DNA from: Neptuniibacter sp048548695
Lineage (GTDB): Bacteria; Pseudomonadota; Gammaproteobacteria; Pseudomonadales; Balneatricaceae
Assembly: GCF_048548695.1 (NCBI RefSeq)
Contig: NZ_JBLYIF010000004.1
Strand: one strand, 5' to 3'
DNA: 64,000 bases
Made by a program: the position numbers and the translations under genes. Positions within the stretch are counted from its first letter, which is position 1. Each line of letters begins with the position of its first letter. The notes under the pieces are model-generated. The model did not search any database. It saw only the letters and a program-made list of their open reading frames with translations, and was not told the DNA's origin. Shown one piece after another: positions 44,407-53,559 of the stretch.

Positions 44407-47400
44407 CTAGCTAAGCAGTTCACGGTCACCGCCCTCGGCGGTGGTATTGCGGCAGATAGTCTGTTCACGGCAAAACGCTTTGAGGTAGTTCGGGCCACCG
44501 GCTTTGGGCCCGGTACCGGACAAACCCATGCCGCCAAAGGGCTGTGCAGCAACCACCGCGCCCACCTGATCCCGGTTGATATAGATGTTACCGACATCAA
44601 CTGCATTACAGATGGTATCGATGATGTTGTCGTTACGAGAGTGGATTCCCAGTGTCAGGCCAAAGCCGCTGCGTGATATCTCTGCCAGGACCCGATCCAA
44701 CTGGTCCTGATCGTAACGGATAATATGCAATACCGGTCCGAAAACCTCTTCAGTCAGTTCATCCAGGCTATGCAGGCGGATCAGGGTTGGCGGCACAAAA
44801 CAGCCGCTATCGGTGGCTTCTGGCAGGGTCATTTCAAACAGCAGTCGGCCAGCTAGCCGCTGGCGCTCAATATGCTCGAAAATCTTCATTTGTGCGCGGG
44901 TATCAATTACCGGACCGATATCGGTGCTGCTCAGCATTGGGTCGCCTATACACAGCTCCTGCATGGCACCGGTCAGACGGTTCTCAAGAGCGTCGGCAAT
45001 GTCTCGTTGCAGATAAAGCACCCGCAGTGCGGAACAACGCTGGCCTGCGCTATTAAAGGCTGAACGTAATACATCCCGGATCACTTGTTCCGGTAGGGCA
45101 GAGCTGTCAACCAGCATCGCATTGATGCCCCCGGTTTCGGCAATCAGGCTGGCAATGGGTGCCGTGCTGCGTTGACCAAGTTGTTGGTTTAATGTCGCTG
45201 CCACGGCGGTTGAACCGGTAAATGCGACACCGGACAGGCGTGAGTCCTGCAATAAACGCTGGGTGTGTTCGCCACCCCGGTAAGGAATGAACTGCAGTGC
45301 TTCAGGCGGTACGCCCGCTTCAATCCACAGTTTGACGGCCTGGGCTGCGAGCAGTGATGTGGCAGAGGCCGGTTTGGTCAGCACGCAATTACCGGTGACC
45401 AATGCTGCCGCGATCTGCCCGGTAAAAATGGCCAGTGGAAAATTCCAGGGGCTGATACAGAGAAAGATCCCCTTGCCTTGATAACGCAGCGTGTTTTCTT
45501 CTCCGGTAACTGCCGCCAGTTGCAGCGGGCTGAGTTGGGCATGGGCGAGTTTGGCATAGTAATAGCAGAAGTCGATCGCTTCACGCAGTTCATCAATGGC
45601 ATCAGACAGGGTTTTCCCAGCCTCAGCCATACAGAGAGGTATCAGTGTGGCGGCGTTGCTAGCCAGCAACGTGGCGTAGTTTTCGAGCACCTGGCTGCGC
45701 TGGGTTAACGAGTATTGTCGCCAGGTGGGCAGGAAGTGCTCTGCACAGGCGAGCGCTTCGCCGATCTGCTGCTCCGTACAAAGATTGCGGTAGCCTAAAA
45801 GGCGCTGCTGGTCATGGGGGCTATAGACCGACAGCAAGTCATTTCCTTCGTGAATAGCTCCGCCAACCATTGGATGACACTCATACAGTGGCATCGGTTG
45901 CGACAGCGCACGGTAATGGCTGCTTAGCGTAGACAGTGAACCGCTATTAAGGCCCGGTGAGTTATCTCTTAAGGGCTGAAATACATCCTGTGGCAAAGGA
46001 ATGGGTTGCTGGTTCGATTGCAGCTGTTGCCTGATAGGCGTGAGCAGTTCAATCGATGCGTTTGCAGGTTGATGTAATTGAAAAACAAAGGACGCGCTGG
46101 CGCCATTCTCCATCAGGCGACGGACCAAGTAGGGCAGTAAGGTACTATAGCTGCCGATGGGGGCGTAGATGCGCGTGGGGATTGCGAACTGCTGGTTTAA
46201 CTGTTGATGTAACTGTTCACCCATGCCATGCAGCCGCTGTAGTTCAAATGTTTTGGTTGTCGGTATGTGGCACAAGGCACTGAGGGTATACGCATTATGG
46301 CTGGCAAATTGTGGTTGTAAAAACTGGCACTGCTCGCTGAGCAGGAATCTGGCGCAGACCTGATAGTTCAGGTCGGTGGCGGCTTTATCGGTAAATACCG
46401 GGTAATCTGTCAGTCCCTGTTGCTGTGCCAGTTTAATTTCTGTATCCCAGTAGGCACCCTTGACCAGGCGCACAGGAATAGGCGTTTTTGTGTGCTTAGC
46501 CAGTTGCTCCAACCAGCCTAAAGTCGGTAAAGCACGTTTGCTGTAGGCCTGCACCGCCAGTCCCAGTCCGCCCCAGCCCTGGCAAATATCGGTTTGTAGC
46601 AGTTCGGAAAAAATCTGCAGTGACAGTTCCAGACGATGGGCTTCTTCCGCATCCAGAGTAATGGCAACATCCAGATTACGTGCTTGTAGCAGCAGTTGTA
46701 ACATCCGGTCACCGATCTGGCGGATTGCTTTCTCCTGCTGGAAATTTTCATAACGTGCACAGAGGGCTGACAGTTTAATGGAGATGCTGCACTGCGCCTT
46801 ATTATCATTGCGACCGGTGGCAATGATGGCGTTCAGGTAGGCGGTAAAGTATTGATCTACATCGGCTTTACATATCGCGGCCTCACCCAGCATATCAAAG
46901 GAGTAGCGTGTCAAAGGGGCTGTCAGATCATATTGTTGCTGTAGGGCGTCCTCGATATTTTCAGCAAATACAAATTGGTCTCCCAGCAGGTGCATCGCTT
47001 TGCGCACGGCAGCCAGCAGGGTTTTATGTTCCATTTTGCGCCATAACTGACCCAGCAAACCGGAGGGGGAATCTGTATCAGTCACCAGTTGTTGTGCCAG
47101 GGCTATGGCCCAGATATGGCTTTGTTTCAAATCATGCTGCTGATGTAAGTGCTGCAGATCCAGTAATGCTAATTTGTCCTGTAATAAGGCCAATGCGCCC
47201 GCTTCATCCGGTATGCGCAGCAGTGCTTCTGCCAGGGTCATGAGCGCTAACCCCTCTTTACTGGCGAGGTTGAACTGTTGCATCAGTGTGGCGATAGCCA
47301 GTCCAGGCTGTGGCTCACTGCGGATGGTTTCAACCCAATCCTTCGCTTGCTGGAGTACGGTAGGCGGCTCATCCAGTAGAGGCAGCAGCGCCTGTATCAG

Positions 47401-47502
47401 CGTCTCTTCACTACACAGGTAATAGGCATCGATCTGCTGCCAGAGGCTTGTCAGGTCAGACTGGGCAAATGCGTCGGAAAAATACAGGGCAGGATTTGGC
47501 AT
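44407..47502 (-). CDS. putA: Bifunctional proline dehydrogenase / P5C dehydrogenase PutA
   Basis: This 1031-aa enzyme turns proline into glutamate. The proline dehydrogenase barrel (about residues 130-460) has the substrate motif YAPIGSYSTLLPYLVRRLMENGA. The aldehyde dehydrogenase half (about 540-1020) has the NAD site FTGSTAVA, general base in IAETGG and catalytic Cys in SAGQRCSALR. The N-terminal ribbon-helix-helix repressor domain of trifunctional PutA (1320 aa) is absent, and so is the long C-terminal extension, so it is a short bifunctional PutA not expected to repress its own gene. No putP transporter lies beside it. Divergent from the AIM24 gene. Confidence 0.95.
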   Translation of the reverse strand: MPNPALYFSDAFAQSDLTSLWQQIDAYYLCSEETLIQALLPLLDEPPTVLQQAKDWVETIRSEPQPGLAIATLMQQFNLASKEGLALMTLAEALLRIPDEAGALALLQDKLALLDLQHLHQQHDLKQSHIWAIALAQQLVTDTDSPSGLLGQLWRKMEHKTLLAAVRKAMHLLGDQFVFAENIEDALQQQYDLTAPLTRYSFDMLGEAAICKADVDQYFTAYLNAIIATGRNDNKAQCSISIKLSALCARYENFQQEKAIRQIGDRMLQLLLQARNLDVAITLDAEEAHRLELSLQIFSELLQTDICQGWGGLGLAVQAYSKRALPTLGWLEQLAKHTKTPIPVRLVKGAYWDTEIKLAQQQGLTDYPVFTDKAATDLNYQVCARFLLSEQCQFLQPQFASHNAYTLSALCHIPTTKTFELQRLHGMGEQLHQQLNQQFAIPTRIYAPIGSYSTLLPYLVRRLMENGASASFVFQLHQPANASIELLTPIRQQLQSNQQPIPLPQDVFQPLRDNSPGLNSGSLSTLSSHYRALSQPMPLYECHPMVGGAIHEGNDLLSVYSPHDQQRLLGYRNLCTEQQIGEALACAEHFLPTWRQYSLTQRSQVLENYATLLASNAATLIPLCMAEAGKTLSDAIDELREAIDFCYYYAKLAHAQLSPLQLAAVTGEENTLRYQGKGIFLCISPWNFPLAIFTGQIAAALVTGNCVLTKPASATSLLAAQAVKLWIEAGVPPEALQFIPYRGGEHTQRLLQDSRLSGVAFTGSTAVAATLNQQLGQRSTAPIASLIAETGGINAMLVDSSALPEQVIRDVLRSAFNSAGQRCSALRVLYLQRDIADALENRLTGAMQELCIGDPMLSSTDIGPVIDTRAQMKIFEHIERQRLAGRLLFEMTLPEATDSGCFVPPTLIRLHSLDELTEEVFGPVLHIIRYDQDQLDRVLAEISRSGFGLTLGIHSRNDNIIDTICNAVDVGNIYINRDQVGAVVAAQPFGGMGLSGTGPKAGGPNYLKAFCREQTICRNTTAEGGDRELLS

Positions 47503-47582
47503 AGGCTCGATTGTCTGTTCGGTTTTAGTCAGTGTAGAACAGCTTAATGACGAGCAAATACTGGTTATGGCGGCTGTGGGCT

Positions 47583-47610
47583 TGACAGCTTTTAGCTCAG
47601 GGGGTGTGAT
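47583..47610 (+). promoter_or_regulatory. Putative sigma-70 promoter of the AIM24 gene
   Basis: A perfect -35 TTGACA (47583-47588) and TGTGAT (47605-47610, 4/6) are spaced by 16 nt. It lies 29 nt before the ATG at 47639. Confidence 0.55.
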
Positions 47611-47638
47611 GCGTTATTGATTTTCAAGGAGGTGAGTT

Positions 47639-48385
47639 ATGCACAGTCATGAGATTGACTACAAAATCATCGGTGAGGCCTTGCAGGTGCTTGAGGTAGA
47701 GCTTGACCCAGGTGAGAAGGTTGTGGCTGAGGCCGGGACCATGAATTACATGGAGGAGGGGATTCAGTATGAAACCTGTATGGGCGATGGTTCTGCTGCG
47801 GATCAGGGCGTGTTCGGTAAACTGTTTTCTGCGGGCAAGCGTCTGATTACCGGTGAATCTCTGTTTATGACGCACTTTGAAAATCAGGCGGATGAAAAGC
47901 GTGCACTGGCGTTTGCTGCCCCCTATCCGGGTAATATCGTGGCCCTCGATCTGGGGCAGTTAGGCGGCGAGGTGATCTGCCAGAAAGATGCATTTCTATG
48001 TGCCGCTCTGGGGACTCAGGTTGATATTGCATTGTCACGCCGCCTGGGCGCGGGCTTCTTTGGCGGTGAAGGTTTTATCCTGCAGCGGTTAAGCGGTGAT
48101 GGTCTGGCGTTTATTCAGGCTGGCGGTACGGTGGTGCGCAAACAGCTGAACGATAGCACTCTGAGGGTCGATACTGGCTGTTTGGTGGGATTCACCAGTG
48201 GTATTGATTATGACATTCAAATGGTACGGGGGTTGAAGTCCATGCTGTTTGGTGGCGAAGGCTTGTGGTTGACCACCCTTAAGGGTACCGGCACGGTCTG
48301 GATTCAAAGTCTGCCGTTCTCAAGACTGGCTGATTGTATTTTGCAGCATGCGCCAAGTGTGGGTGGCAAAGAGCAGGGCGAATAA
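47639..48385 (+). CDS. AIM24/TIGR00266 family protein
   Basis: This 248-aa all-beta protein has the family motifs VELDPGEKVVAEAGTMNYM (about residues 19-37), GESLFMTHF, AAPYPGNIVALDL, GAGFFGGEGFILQRLSGDG (about 139) and GLWLTTLKGTGTVWIQSLP (about 215). Members are a conserved double-beta-helix-like group, named after mitochondrial AIM24; the bacterial function is unknown. AAGGAGGTGAG lies 4 nt before the ATG, an unusually strong Shine-Dalgarno that suggests high expression. Confidence 0.9.
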   Translation: MHSHEIDYKIIGEALQVLEVELDPGEKVVAEAGTMNYMEEGIQYETCMGDGSAADQGVFGKLFSAGKRLITGESLFMTHFENQADEKRALAFAAPYPGNIVALDLGQLGGEVICQKDAFLCAALGTQVDIALSRRLGAGFFGGEGFILQRLSGDGLAFIQAGGTVVRKQLNDSTLRVDTGCLVGFTSGIDYDIQMVRGLKSMLFGGEGLWLTTLKGTGTVWIQSLPFSRLADCILQHAPSVGGKEQGE

Positions 48386-48409
48386 AGCATAACCATGATT
48401 CTGGTTTAT

Positions 48410-48461
48410 AGTCTGAAAGTAGCTCGCCTCTTCGACCATGCGGCTCTAGGCGAGCCAGACT
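48410..48461. other. Imperfect long stem-loop
   Basis: AGTCTG (48410-48415) pairs with CAGACT (48456-48461), and GCTCGCCT (48422-48429) with AGGCGAGC (48448-48455). A 6-nt bulge interrupts the left arm and the loop is 18 nt. It lies 24 nt after the AIM24 gene with no T-run, so it is not a classical terminator. Confidence 0.5.
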
Positions 48462-48566
48462 AAAGTCGCTATATTACCCGCTGATGACACGCCTGTTACC
48501 AGGTGTGAATAAAAATAAACCACCTGTAACTAATAAGCTTATCAGGGTGTAAATTGGGTTGCTGTT

Positions 48567-49520
48567 TTGCGAAATAAGCTGGTTATCACGCTGACCACGG
48601 TGTATGGATCACGCCAGTATACGCTTAATCAGGTAGCAAGGTATTTGCTGCTTTTATTCATTCTGCTGTCTGCTTTAAGCTTCTTTGTGTCTAATGCTTT
48701 ATTAATGGCGACTACCGAAGACCTTGCCATACTGGAAGAAGACCATCAGGAATTGACGGAAAATTACGAGTACCTGTTGGGCACGCAACAACTCTACAAA
48801 AATGAACTGGAAACCCTCGGTAGTACACTTAATGTACTGAAAACTGAGCGTGATGAGTTGCATGAAGAGAATCAACGGGTGGGTGAGCTGAATGAAACTC
48901 TGGATTCTTCCCTGTATATGCTGGAAAACCTGCTGGGGCTGAATGCTTCAGAGTCCATGACGCTGGAGCGTGCTGAAGCACTTAAACTGGCGGCAACCGA
49001 ACGACTGTTTTTTCTGCACAATATTCCCAACGGGCTACCGATTCAGGCGCTGCGGGTATCGGACAAGTTTGGGATGCGTACCCACCCTGTCAGTCATAAG
49101 CGGACCATGCATAATGGCATCGACTTTAAGGCAAACCGGGGTACTCCGGTATATGCCACCGCCGATGGTGTAGTGGATACGGCTGCGTACCAGAAGAGCA
49201 GCGGATATGGCAAACTGATCGTTTTACAGCACAATTTCGGGTTTAAAACCTATTACGGGCATTTAGACAAAATAAAAGTGAAAAGCGGGGAGTTTGTTAC
49301 CAAAGGCCAATTGATTGGATTGAGTGGTAATACGGGGCGGTCCACTGGGCCACATCTGCATTACGAGGTCCGTTATCTCTATCGTGCTTTGGATCCGGGT
49401 CCGTTTTTGGCCTGGAGCATCACCGACTTTGATTCACTGTTTGAAAAGGTAAAAGGTGTGAAATGGGCATCATTAAAAGAAATGTACCCGCTAAATCAGC
49501 GCCGTCAGCCATTACTATAA
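48567..49520 (+). CDS. Membrane-anchored M23 peptidase (LytM) with coiled coil
   Basis: This 317-aa protein has an N-terminal membrane helix (about residues 26-48; LLLLFILLSALSFFVSNALLM) and a coiled coil (about 55-115). A C-terminal LytM/M23 domain (about 180-290) has the zinc residues in HNGIDFKANRGTPV, the GYGKLIVLQHNFGFKTYYGHL core and GPHLHYEVR, all intact. It should cut peptidoglycan cross-links in the periplasm. The start is TTG (no better in frame) and the conserved MRNKLVITLTT fits such proteins. Its 3' end overlaps the bactofilin gene by 58 nt, an arrangement known for M23-bactofilin pairs that shape cells. Confidence 0.92.
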   Translation: MRNKLVITLTTVYGSRQYTLNQVARYLLLLFILLSALSFFVSNALLMATTEDLAILEEDHQELTENYEYLLGTQQLYKNELETLGSTLNVLKTERDELHEENQRVGELNETLDSSLYMLENLLGLNASESMTLERAEALKLAATERLFFLHNIPNGLPIQALRVSDKFGMRTHPVSHKRTMHNGIDFKANRGTPVYATADGVVDTAAYQKSSGYGKLIVLQHNFGFKTYYGHLDKIKVKSGEFVTKGQLIGLSGNTGRSTGPHLHYEVRYLYRALDPGPFLAWSITDFDSLFEKVKGVKWASLKEMYPLNQRRQPLL

Positions 49521-49927
49521 TTGCACAGGGCAATAAGTTTTGCGGTGACATGAGTATCGTTGGCAAGATGCACATTGACGGTATTTTTGAAGGTAATATC
49601 TCGTCACTGGACAGTATTACCATTGGTAAAGCGGGGCATGTCAAAGGCTTGATCAAGGCGCGTAGTATTGATGTCTGTGGCCTGTTAGAGGGTGAAGTCA
49701 TCTGTGATGAAATTCACGTCGAAGCGGGTGGTAAGGTACATGCGACGGTTGAAAGTGTCGAGTTGTCTATCAGTCCGCGAGGTTGTTTTATCGGCGAACG
49801 GCGGATCAAGGAAAACGTAAAAAATTTACCTGATAAAGGTGCCGCAGAGTCGGTGCAAGCTGGTAAGTCTGGCGTAGATGCAATTGATAGTTTGCCCGAT
49901 AAAGTGGTTTCAGATCGTAAAGTCTGA
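49463..49927 (+). CDS. Bactofilin
   Basis: This 154-aa bactofilin (DUF583) has a short N-terminal tail, then a right-handed beta-helix of repeated G-x-I/V units (GDMSIVGKMHIDGIFEGNISS, split here as GDMSIVGK and IDGIFEGN) over about residues 25-115, and a polar C-terminal tail. Bactofilins polymerise without nucleotide and recruit wall enzymes. It starts within the M23 peptidase gene (58-nt overlap) with AAGGTGTGAA before the ATG, implying coupled production with its likely partner. Confidence 0.93.
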   Translation: MGIIKRNVPAKSAPSAITIIAQGNKFCGDMSIVGKMHIDGIFEGNISSLDSITIGKAGHVKGLIKARSIDVCGLLEGEVICDEIHVEAGGKVHATVESVELSISPRGCFIGERRIKENVKNLPDKGAAESVQAGKSGVDAIDSLPDKVVSDRKV

Positions 49928-49949
49928 CTGAATTAAATCAGGGGGCAGT

Positions 49950-50723
49950 ATGTGTGAACTGCTGGGTATGAGTGCCAATGTACCCACCGATATCTGTTTC
50001 AGCTTTGCTGGTCTGATGCGCCGTGGTGGTGAAACCGGCCCACACCGTGATGGTTGGGGTATTGCCTTTTATGAAGGTAAGGGCGCCCGTTGTTTTCATG
50101 ACCCACAACCCAGCGTTGAGTCTAAGATCGCTTCTTTGATTTGTGAACACCCCATTAAAAGTCATGTGGTGATTAGTCATATCCGGCAAGCCAATGTGGG
50201 TCGTGTTTGTCTGGAAAATACCCATCCGTTTCAGCGTGAACTTTGGGGTTATACATGGACCTTTGCCCATAATGGCCAGCTCAGTGATGCTTTGTTTGAA
50301 TTGACATTGAAGTTCTATGAACCGGTGGGCACCACCGACAGCGAGTATGCCTTTTGTTGGCTGTTGGGTGAGATTCGGGAGCGTTTTACGCATCAGCCCA
50401 ATGATTCGCGCATGCTATACCGTTTTATTCGTGAGAAGTGTCAGCAACTGCAGCAGCTGGGTGTCTACAACATGTTGTTGTCAGAATCGGTTCATCTTTT
50501 TGCTTTCTGTAGCAGTAAGCTTTCCTGGATTACGCGTAAAGCGCCTTTTGGCAAAGCCTCTTTGCTTGATTGCGATATGAAAGTTGATTTTTGTGAAGAA
50601 ACCACCCCTAATGACATTGTTACTGTGGTTGCGACCGAGCCGCTGACTCATGATGAAGTTTGGCAGTCGATTCAACCGGGTGAGATGGTGACCTTCGTCC
50701 GTGGTATTCCCCAGGCCGAATGA
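49950..50723 (+). CDS. Class II glutamine amidotransferase (YafJ-like)
   Basis: This 257-aa protein begins MCELLGMS, placing Cys-2 as the N-terminal nucleophile once Met is removed. HRDGWGIAFY (about residues 31-40), ISHIRQANVG (about 73) and THPFQRELWGYTWTFAHNGQL (split; about 92-112) supply the glutamine and oxyanion residues. Thus the glutaminase site looks intact. There is no synthetase domain, so the acceptor of ammonia is unknown. AGGGGG lies 6 nt before the start. It follows bactofilin by 22 nt. Confidence 0.9.
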   Translation: MCELLGMSANVPTDICFSFAGLMRRGGETGPHRDGWGIAFYEGKGARCFHDPQPSVESKIASLICEHPIKSHVVISHIRQANVGRVCLENTHPFQRELWGYTWTFAHNGQLSDALFELTLKFYEPVGTTDSEYAFCWLLGEIRERFTHQPNDSRMLYRFIREKCQQLQQLGVYNMLLSESVHLFAFCSSKLSWITRKAPFGKASLLDCDMKVDFCEETTPNDIVTVVATEPLTHDEVWQSIQPGEMVTFVRGIPQAE

Positions 50724-50756
50724 TGTTTTGTTCAGGGATATAATGATAAGCATAAT

Positions 50757-52412
50757 ATGCAAGCCCTGCAGTTAACTGATATAGACCAATACCGGCACTT
50801 GCCGGACCTGTTGGATAAGCACTGGGTGGGCTTTGCGGACCACCCTGCTTTTACTAATCTGGGCGGTAGCCTCAGCTTCTCTGATGTTCACAAGTATGCC
50901 CGGCGCTTTGCTGCCTATCTGCAACACTCAACAGACCTTCGCCCCGGTGATCGTATCGGCATTCAAATGCCGAATCTGCTGCAATATCCAGTGGTGGTAT
51001 ATGGTGCCTGGCAGGCGGGCTTAGTGGTGGTTAATTTAAACCCGCATGGCAGTGACGATGATCTGAGTCAGCGCCTGCAGGAGACAGGTGTCAGAGCGGT
51101 GGTGGTGTTTGCCAACTGCGCTGCTCAGTTGAGCCGGGTGTTGCCACCGTCACAAATCAGGTATGTGATTGTTACCCATCCTGGTGATCTGCACCCCTGC
51201 CCACAACGGTTACGGCTGTATATGATTAACCGTTATTTGAGGAAGCATGTCCCGCCTTATGACTTACCTCATGCCATGAGTCTGAGAAAGGCGTTGCAGT
51301 TGGGTGGCCGAAGGCGTCCCCATGACTGTCTGGTACGGCAAGATGATCCTGCTTTGATTCAGTTTACCTCCGGTTCGCGTATGTCACCGCGAGGGGTGAT
51401 ATTGACCCATCGTAATTTGATTGCCAATGCATTACAGATAAAACAGCGTTTGCAGGGTTTTCTGGTGCAAGGGCAGGAATCCTGTGTTTCGCCATTGCCG
51501 ATGACGCATATTTACGGCTTTACGTTTTATTGCATCGTTCAGCCAATGATGGCGGCGCAGAGTATCCTGATCACATACCCCTGGGATACGGACGGTATGG
51601 TACGGGTTATTAAGCCTCTTAAGTTCAGCTGTATGTCTGGGTTAAACAGTTTGTTTGTTGCCTTGTGCCAGCACCCACAGTTCCAACAGTTAGATTTCAG
51701 TCACTTAAAACTGGTGGTGTCGGGCGGTATGCCTTTGGTGCAATCAGTTTCACAGCGGTGGCAGGAGATTACCGGCACCGAAATTTCACAAGGTTACGGG
51801 CTGACAGAAGCCTCGCCTACCGTGGCGTTAAATGATCCGCGCCAAGTGAAAGCAGGATCGATAGGTGCCCCCCTGCCGTTAACCGAAATTCGTATCATGA
51901 GTGAACAGGGCGAAGTGCTGAATGCGGGAGAAAGCGGTGAGCTTTTTGTGCGGGGGCCACAAGTGATGCAAGGTTACTGGGGATATGAAAACAGCGGTAT
52001 TACTTCAGATGGCTGGCTGGCTACGGGGGACATTGTTCGCGCCTGTCTAGACGGTACCCTGAAATTTATTGGCCGCAAACAGGATGTGCTCAACATCAGT
52101 GGTTTTCCGGTGTATCCGCAAGAGTTGGAAAATATTATCAGTAGCCATCCGGATATTCTGGAATGTGCAGTGGTAGGGTTGCCGGATACCGCCGCAGGTG
52201 AAGTGATTAAGCTGTTTGTGGTCAGTATCAGCCGGCGGCTGACAGTGAAACAGGTTCGGGATTATTGCCGGGAACGCTTAACCGCCTACAAAGTACCTCG
52301 TCTGGTGGAGTTTTGTACCACGTTGCCAAAATCAGATGTGGGTAAAATACAGCACCAGATTTTGCGCAAAGAAGCGATTCGTAAAGCGCAACGTCAGCGG
52401 CGTCACCTTTAA
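50757..52412 (+). CDS. AMP-binding acyl-CoA synthetase-like enzyme
   Basis: This 551-aa protein is of the ANL superfamily and resembles long-chain acyl-CoA ligases. Visible are the AMP-binding YGLTEASP (about residue 345), GWLATGDIV (about 420), the hinge GRKQDVLNISGFPVYPQELE (about 438) and the C-terminal catalytic Lys in LPKSDVGKIQ (about 525). The P-loop is unusual: TSGSRMSPRG in place of TSGTTGxPKG, with Arg replacing the conserved Lys. It could still adenylate a fatty acid, but activity may be altered. It lies 33 nt after the amidotransferase gene and ends convergent with the sensor kinase. Confidence 0.85.
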   Translation: MQALQLTDIDQYRHLPDLLDKHWVGFADHPAFTNLGGSLSFSDVHKYARRFAAYLQHSTDLRPGDRIGIQMPNLLQYPVVVYGAWQAGLVVVNLNPHGSDDDLSQRLQETGVRAVVVFANCAAQLSRVLPPSQIRYVIVTHPGDLHPCPQRLRLYMINRYLRKHVPPYDLPHAMSLRKALQLGGRRRPHDCLVRQDDPALIQFTSGSRMSPRGVILTHRNLIANALQIKQRLQGFLVQGQESCVSPLPMTHIYGFTFYCIVQPMMAAQSILITYPWDTDGMVRVIKPLKFSCMSGLNSLFVALCQHPQFQQLDFSHLKLVVSGGMPLVQSVSQRWQEITGTEISQGYGLTEASPTVALNDPRQVKAGSIGAPLPLTEIRIMSEQGEVLNAGESGELFVRGPQVMQGYWGYENSGITSDGWLATGDIVRACLDGTLKFIGRKQDVLNISGFPVYPQELENIISSHPDILECAVVGLPDTAAGEVIKLFVVSISRRLTVKQVRDYCRERLTAYKVPRLVEFCTTLPKSDVGKIQHQILRKEAIRKAQRQRRHL

Positions 52413-52413
52413 G

Positions 52414-53559
52414 TTATTCGGTGGCCGCGATAACGGATTGCGGCAGTGATATGCCCGGAGCAAGTGGCGACGTCTTAGTTGATACCAGAAGCTCGCCTGG
52501 TAACCATAGCCAGATGTGCGTCATGCCGGTCGCATCGGCTTTCGCACCCACTTCACCGCCATGTGCTTCAACCAACTCTTTGACAATGGCCAGACCCAGT
52601 CCTGCGACCCCATATCCCCGGCCACGAGAGCGGTCGGCACGGTAAAAGCGTTCAAATATATAGCTGGCATCTTCGTTACTAAACGTTTGTCCATCATTAC
52701 TGAAGCATAGCTTCAGTCCCTGCCGTGACTGAGAGAGTTTAACTTTTAAGCGGCCACCTTCAGTTGCGTAATGCCCGGCGTTTTCCACCAGGTTGCGCAG
52801 TACCTGTCTTAATTTGTCCGGATCAACAGAGATAAGATCACACTCTTTGGCCAGTTGCAGTTCGGGTTTAAGCTGGCGCAGTTCCAGTTGCGGTCGACCC
52901 AAATCGATGGCTTCAGCAATCATCTGGCTGATAGAGACGGTTTGTACATTCAGGTCAGCGCAAGCGGCATCAGCCCGGGCCAGGTTAAGCAGTGACTCAG
53001 CTAACTTGGCGAGACGTAGTACTTCGCCATGCAGCATATTCAGGGTGTCAGCGCTGGGTTCGATGACACCATCACGCATCGCTTCCAAGTACCCCTGGAT
53101 GTTACTGAGAGGGGTTCTTAACTCATGTGCAGCATCGGCTACCATCTGTTCTCTCAGATACTCAATACGTGCCAGTGCGCAGGCCATTTGGTTAAAAGAT
53201 TCTGCCAGTTGAGCGGTTTCGTCATTACCCTCTACAGGGACCTTAACCTGATAATCACCAGCGGCTAGACTGCGGGTAGCGTCCGCCATTCTGGACAGGG
53301 GTCTCAGTAGTCGCCTAGTGAGCAAGAAGCTTAATACCAAAGACAGAAATAGACCCAGGGCAGAGCCCCATATCAGATAGCGGTGTACTGTATTCAGGAA
53401 CAGGTTATGGGCATCGCCGGGTTCGATATGGTACTGATTCATCAGCACCATAAAATAATCTGCCGCCAGGTAATCAATGGCACACCAGACCACAATCATC
53501 AGTGTTGAGATGACAGCAACATTGATACCGAGGAATTTCCAGAGAAGGCGATGTTTCAT
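52414..53559 (-). CDS. Sensor histidine kinase (BaeS-like)
   Basis: This 381-aa kinase has two membrane helices (about residues 8-28 and 65-87) around a small periplasmic loop, then a HAMP linker (about 90-140; LRPLSRMADATRSLAAGDYQV). A HisKA domain with AAHELRTPLSNIQGY (His at about 155) and a HATPase domain (about 255-365; N-box LRNLVENAGHYA, GVAGLGLAIVKELVEAHGG) follow. All boxes are intact. I start at ATG 53559, which overlaps the regulator stop by ATGA; an upstream Met at 53631 lies within the regulator gene. Signal unknown; envelope stress is plausible by similarity to BaeS. Confidence 0.92.
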   Translation of the reverse strand: MKHRLLWKFLGINVAVISTLMIVVWCAIDYLAADYFMVLMNQYHIEPGDAHNLFLNTVHRYLIWGSALGLFLSLVLSFLLTRRLLRPLSRMADATRSLAAGDYQVKVPVEGNDETAQLAESFNQMACALARIEYLREQMVADAAHELRTPLSNIQGYLEAMRDGVIEPSADTLNMLHGEVLRLAKLAESLLNLARADAACADLNVQTVSISQMIAEAIDLGRPQLELRQLKPELQLAKECDLISVDPDKLRQVLRNLVENAGHYATEGGRLKVKLSQSRQGLKLCFSNDGQTFSNEDASYIFERFYRADRSRGRGYGVAGLGLAIVKELVEAHGGEVGAKADATGMTHIWLWLPGELLVSTKTSPLAPGISLPQSVIAATE

